64,000 bases of DNA from Pseudomonas sp. FP198 (GTDB taxonomy: Bacteria; Pseudomonadota; Gammaproteobacteria; Pseudomonadales; Pseudomonadaceae), in the NCBI RefSeq assembly GCF_030687895.1, contig NZ_CP117452.1:1815501-1879500 (forward strand), in the 5' to 3' direction. Below are positions 63,669 to 64,000 of the stretch, piece by piece. The notes below the pieces were generated by a model. It had not been told where the DNA came from. It saw only the letters and a list, made by a program, of their open reading frames with translations, and did no database searches. Made by a program: the position numbers and the translations under genes. How positions within the stretch are numbered: position 1 is the stretch's first letter; the number at the start of each line of letters is the position of its first letter.

Positions 63669-64000
63669 ATGTCCAACCTCAATCAGCCGACGATATTGCC
63701 CTTGCCCGGCGGGCGCAGCCTGGGTGCCGATGAAACCGAACGCCACCTGAGCCTGATGCTCGAAGGCGCGCCGCTGATCCGCCTGCGCCTGGAGCGCGGC
63801 CCCCAGTTGCACGTGCATTTGCAGGAAAGCAACGACCGGCCGGTTGGCCCGGCACTCTGGGCGGCCTGCTATTGGCTGCTTGCCAGGGATCCCGAATGTC
63901 AGCGCCTGGTCTGGCACCTCAATGAGCGTCCCGGTGAGGCCCTGCTCAGCGGCTTGCTGACGGGCGGGGAGCACAGCGACGAATACATCTGCGAACGCAC
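63669..64000 (+). CDS. Unidentified protein, 3' end outside window; possibly siderophore-related acetyltransferase
   Basis: The first 110 residues are visible (MSNLNQPTILPLPGGRSLGA, then LSLMLEGAPLIRLRLERG and PVGPALWAACYWLLARDPEC). No catalytic motif falls in this part. The beta-rich N-terminus followed by a tryptophan-rich helix reminds me of the leading domain of siderophore acetyltransferases. The iron-starvation promoter upstream supports that, but the identification is tentative. The frame is open to the last base. Confidence 0.6.
   Translation, partial: MSNLNQPTILPLPGGRSLGADETERHLSLMLEGAPLIRLRLERGPQLHVHLQESNDRPVGPALWAACYWLLARDPECQRLVWHLNERPGEALLSGLLTGGEHSDEYICER

Overview
The window is core chromosome of a fluorescent Pseudomonas (P. 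fluorescens group or close relative). It has high GC and tight gene packing. It carries Pseudomonas hallmarks: OprI, EarP with an Arg32-type EF-P, CysB, a SagS/OspR/Gpx block, DAHP synthases of both classes, and many REP elements with the GGGAGCGAGC core. Gene order around oprI-earP-efp-ohr-ohrR and htpX-alaA-msrB-gpx-ospR-sagS resembles what I remember of P. aeruginosa PAO1, but I could not run a comparison. I see no tRNA, rRNA, CRISPR array, prophage or insertion sequence.

Layout. 1-8.4 kb: envelope and lipid genes (a 5'-truncated lytic transglycosylase, DoxX, greB, a YbbAP-type transporter facing tesA, an L,D-transpeptidase, oprI). 9-14.3 kb: an acetyltransferase, class I DAHP synthase, a PanE-like reductase, a 5'-nucleotidase, a universal stress protein, cysB. 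14.3-19.6 kb: a Gre-like protein, earP-efp, a lipase-like hydrolase, and ohr and ohrR separated by a tandem REP array. 19.7-25.3 kb: a TauE-like exporter and a LysR regulator that both carry single-base frameshifts, DUF1127, a YcaQ-like protein, class II DAHP synthase, a spermidine-synthase-like protein. 25.3-37.4 kb: a DEAD-box helicase with a long structured leader, then a redox-repair district (LigB dioxygenase, tpm, htpX, alaA, msrB, gpx-ospR, sagS, a DUF815 ATPase coupled to free-methionine-sulfoxide reductase).

37.4-47.5 kb: signalling (an HD-GYP protein with a large insert, a BvgS/EvgS-type hybrid kinase and its regulator), then a dGTPase-family gene and a YqjD/E/K-like trio. 47.5-53.5 kb: an ammonium transporter behind a sigma-54 promoter, a KefB/C-type antiporter, a thioredoxin-fold protein, a small gene under a perfect LexA box, a pseudouridine synthase, a YgdI-like lipoprotein and mobA. 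53.6-64 kb: moaB-moeA, a tiny coiled-coil membrane protein, a YegS-like lipid kinase, a NarX/NarL-type pair, an Hpt-like protein, cheV behind a sigma-28 promoter, a MOSC protein, ppnP, a DEDD exonuclease, a periplasmic binding protein, and a 3'-truncated gene behind what looks like a PvdS iron-starvation box.

Nothing here is a clearly new multi-gene system. The freshest signals are regulatory: a hairpin that buries the deaD start codon, the LexA-boxed small gene, the 26-bp operator in front of gpx-ospR, the BvgA-like heptads, and the sigma-54, sigma-28 and PvdS promoters. The best unknown-function protein candidates are the DUF815 ATPase overlapping fRMsr and the LexA-controlled small protein.
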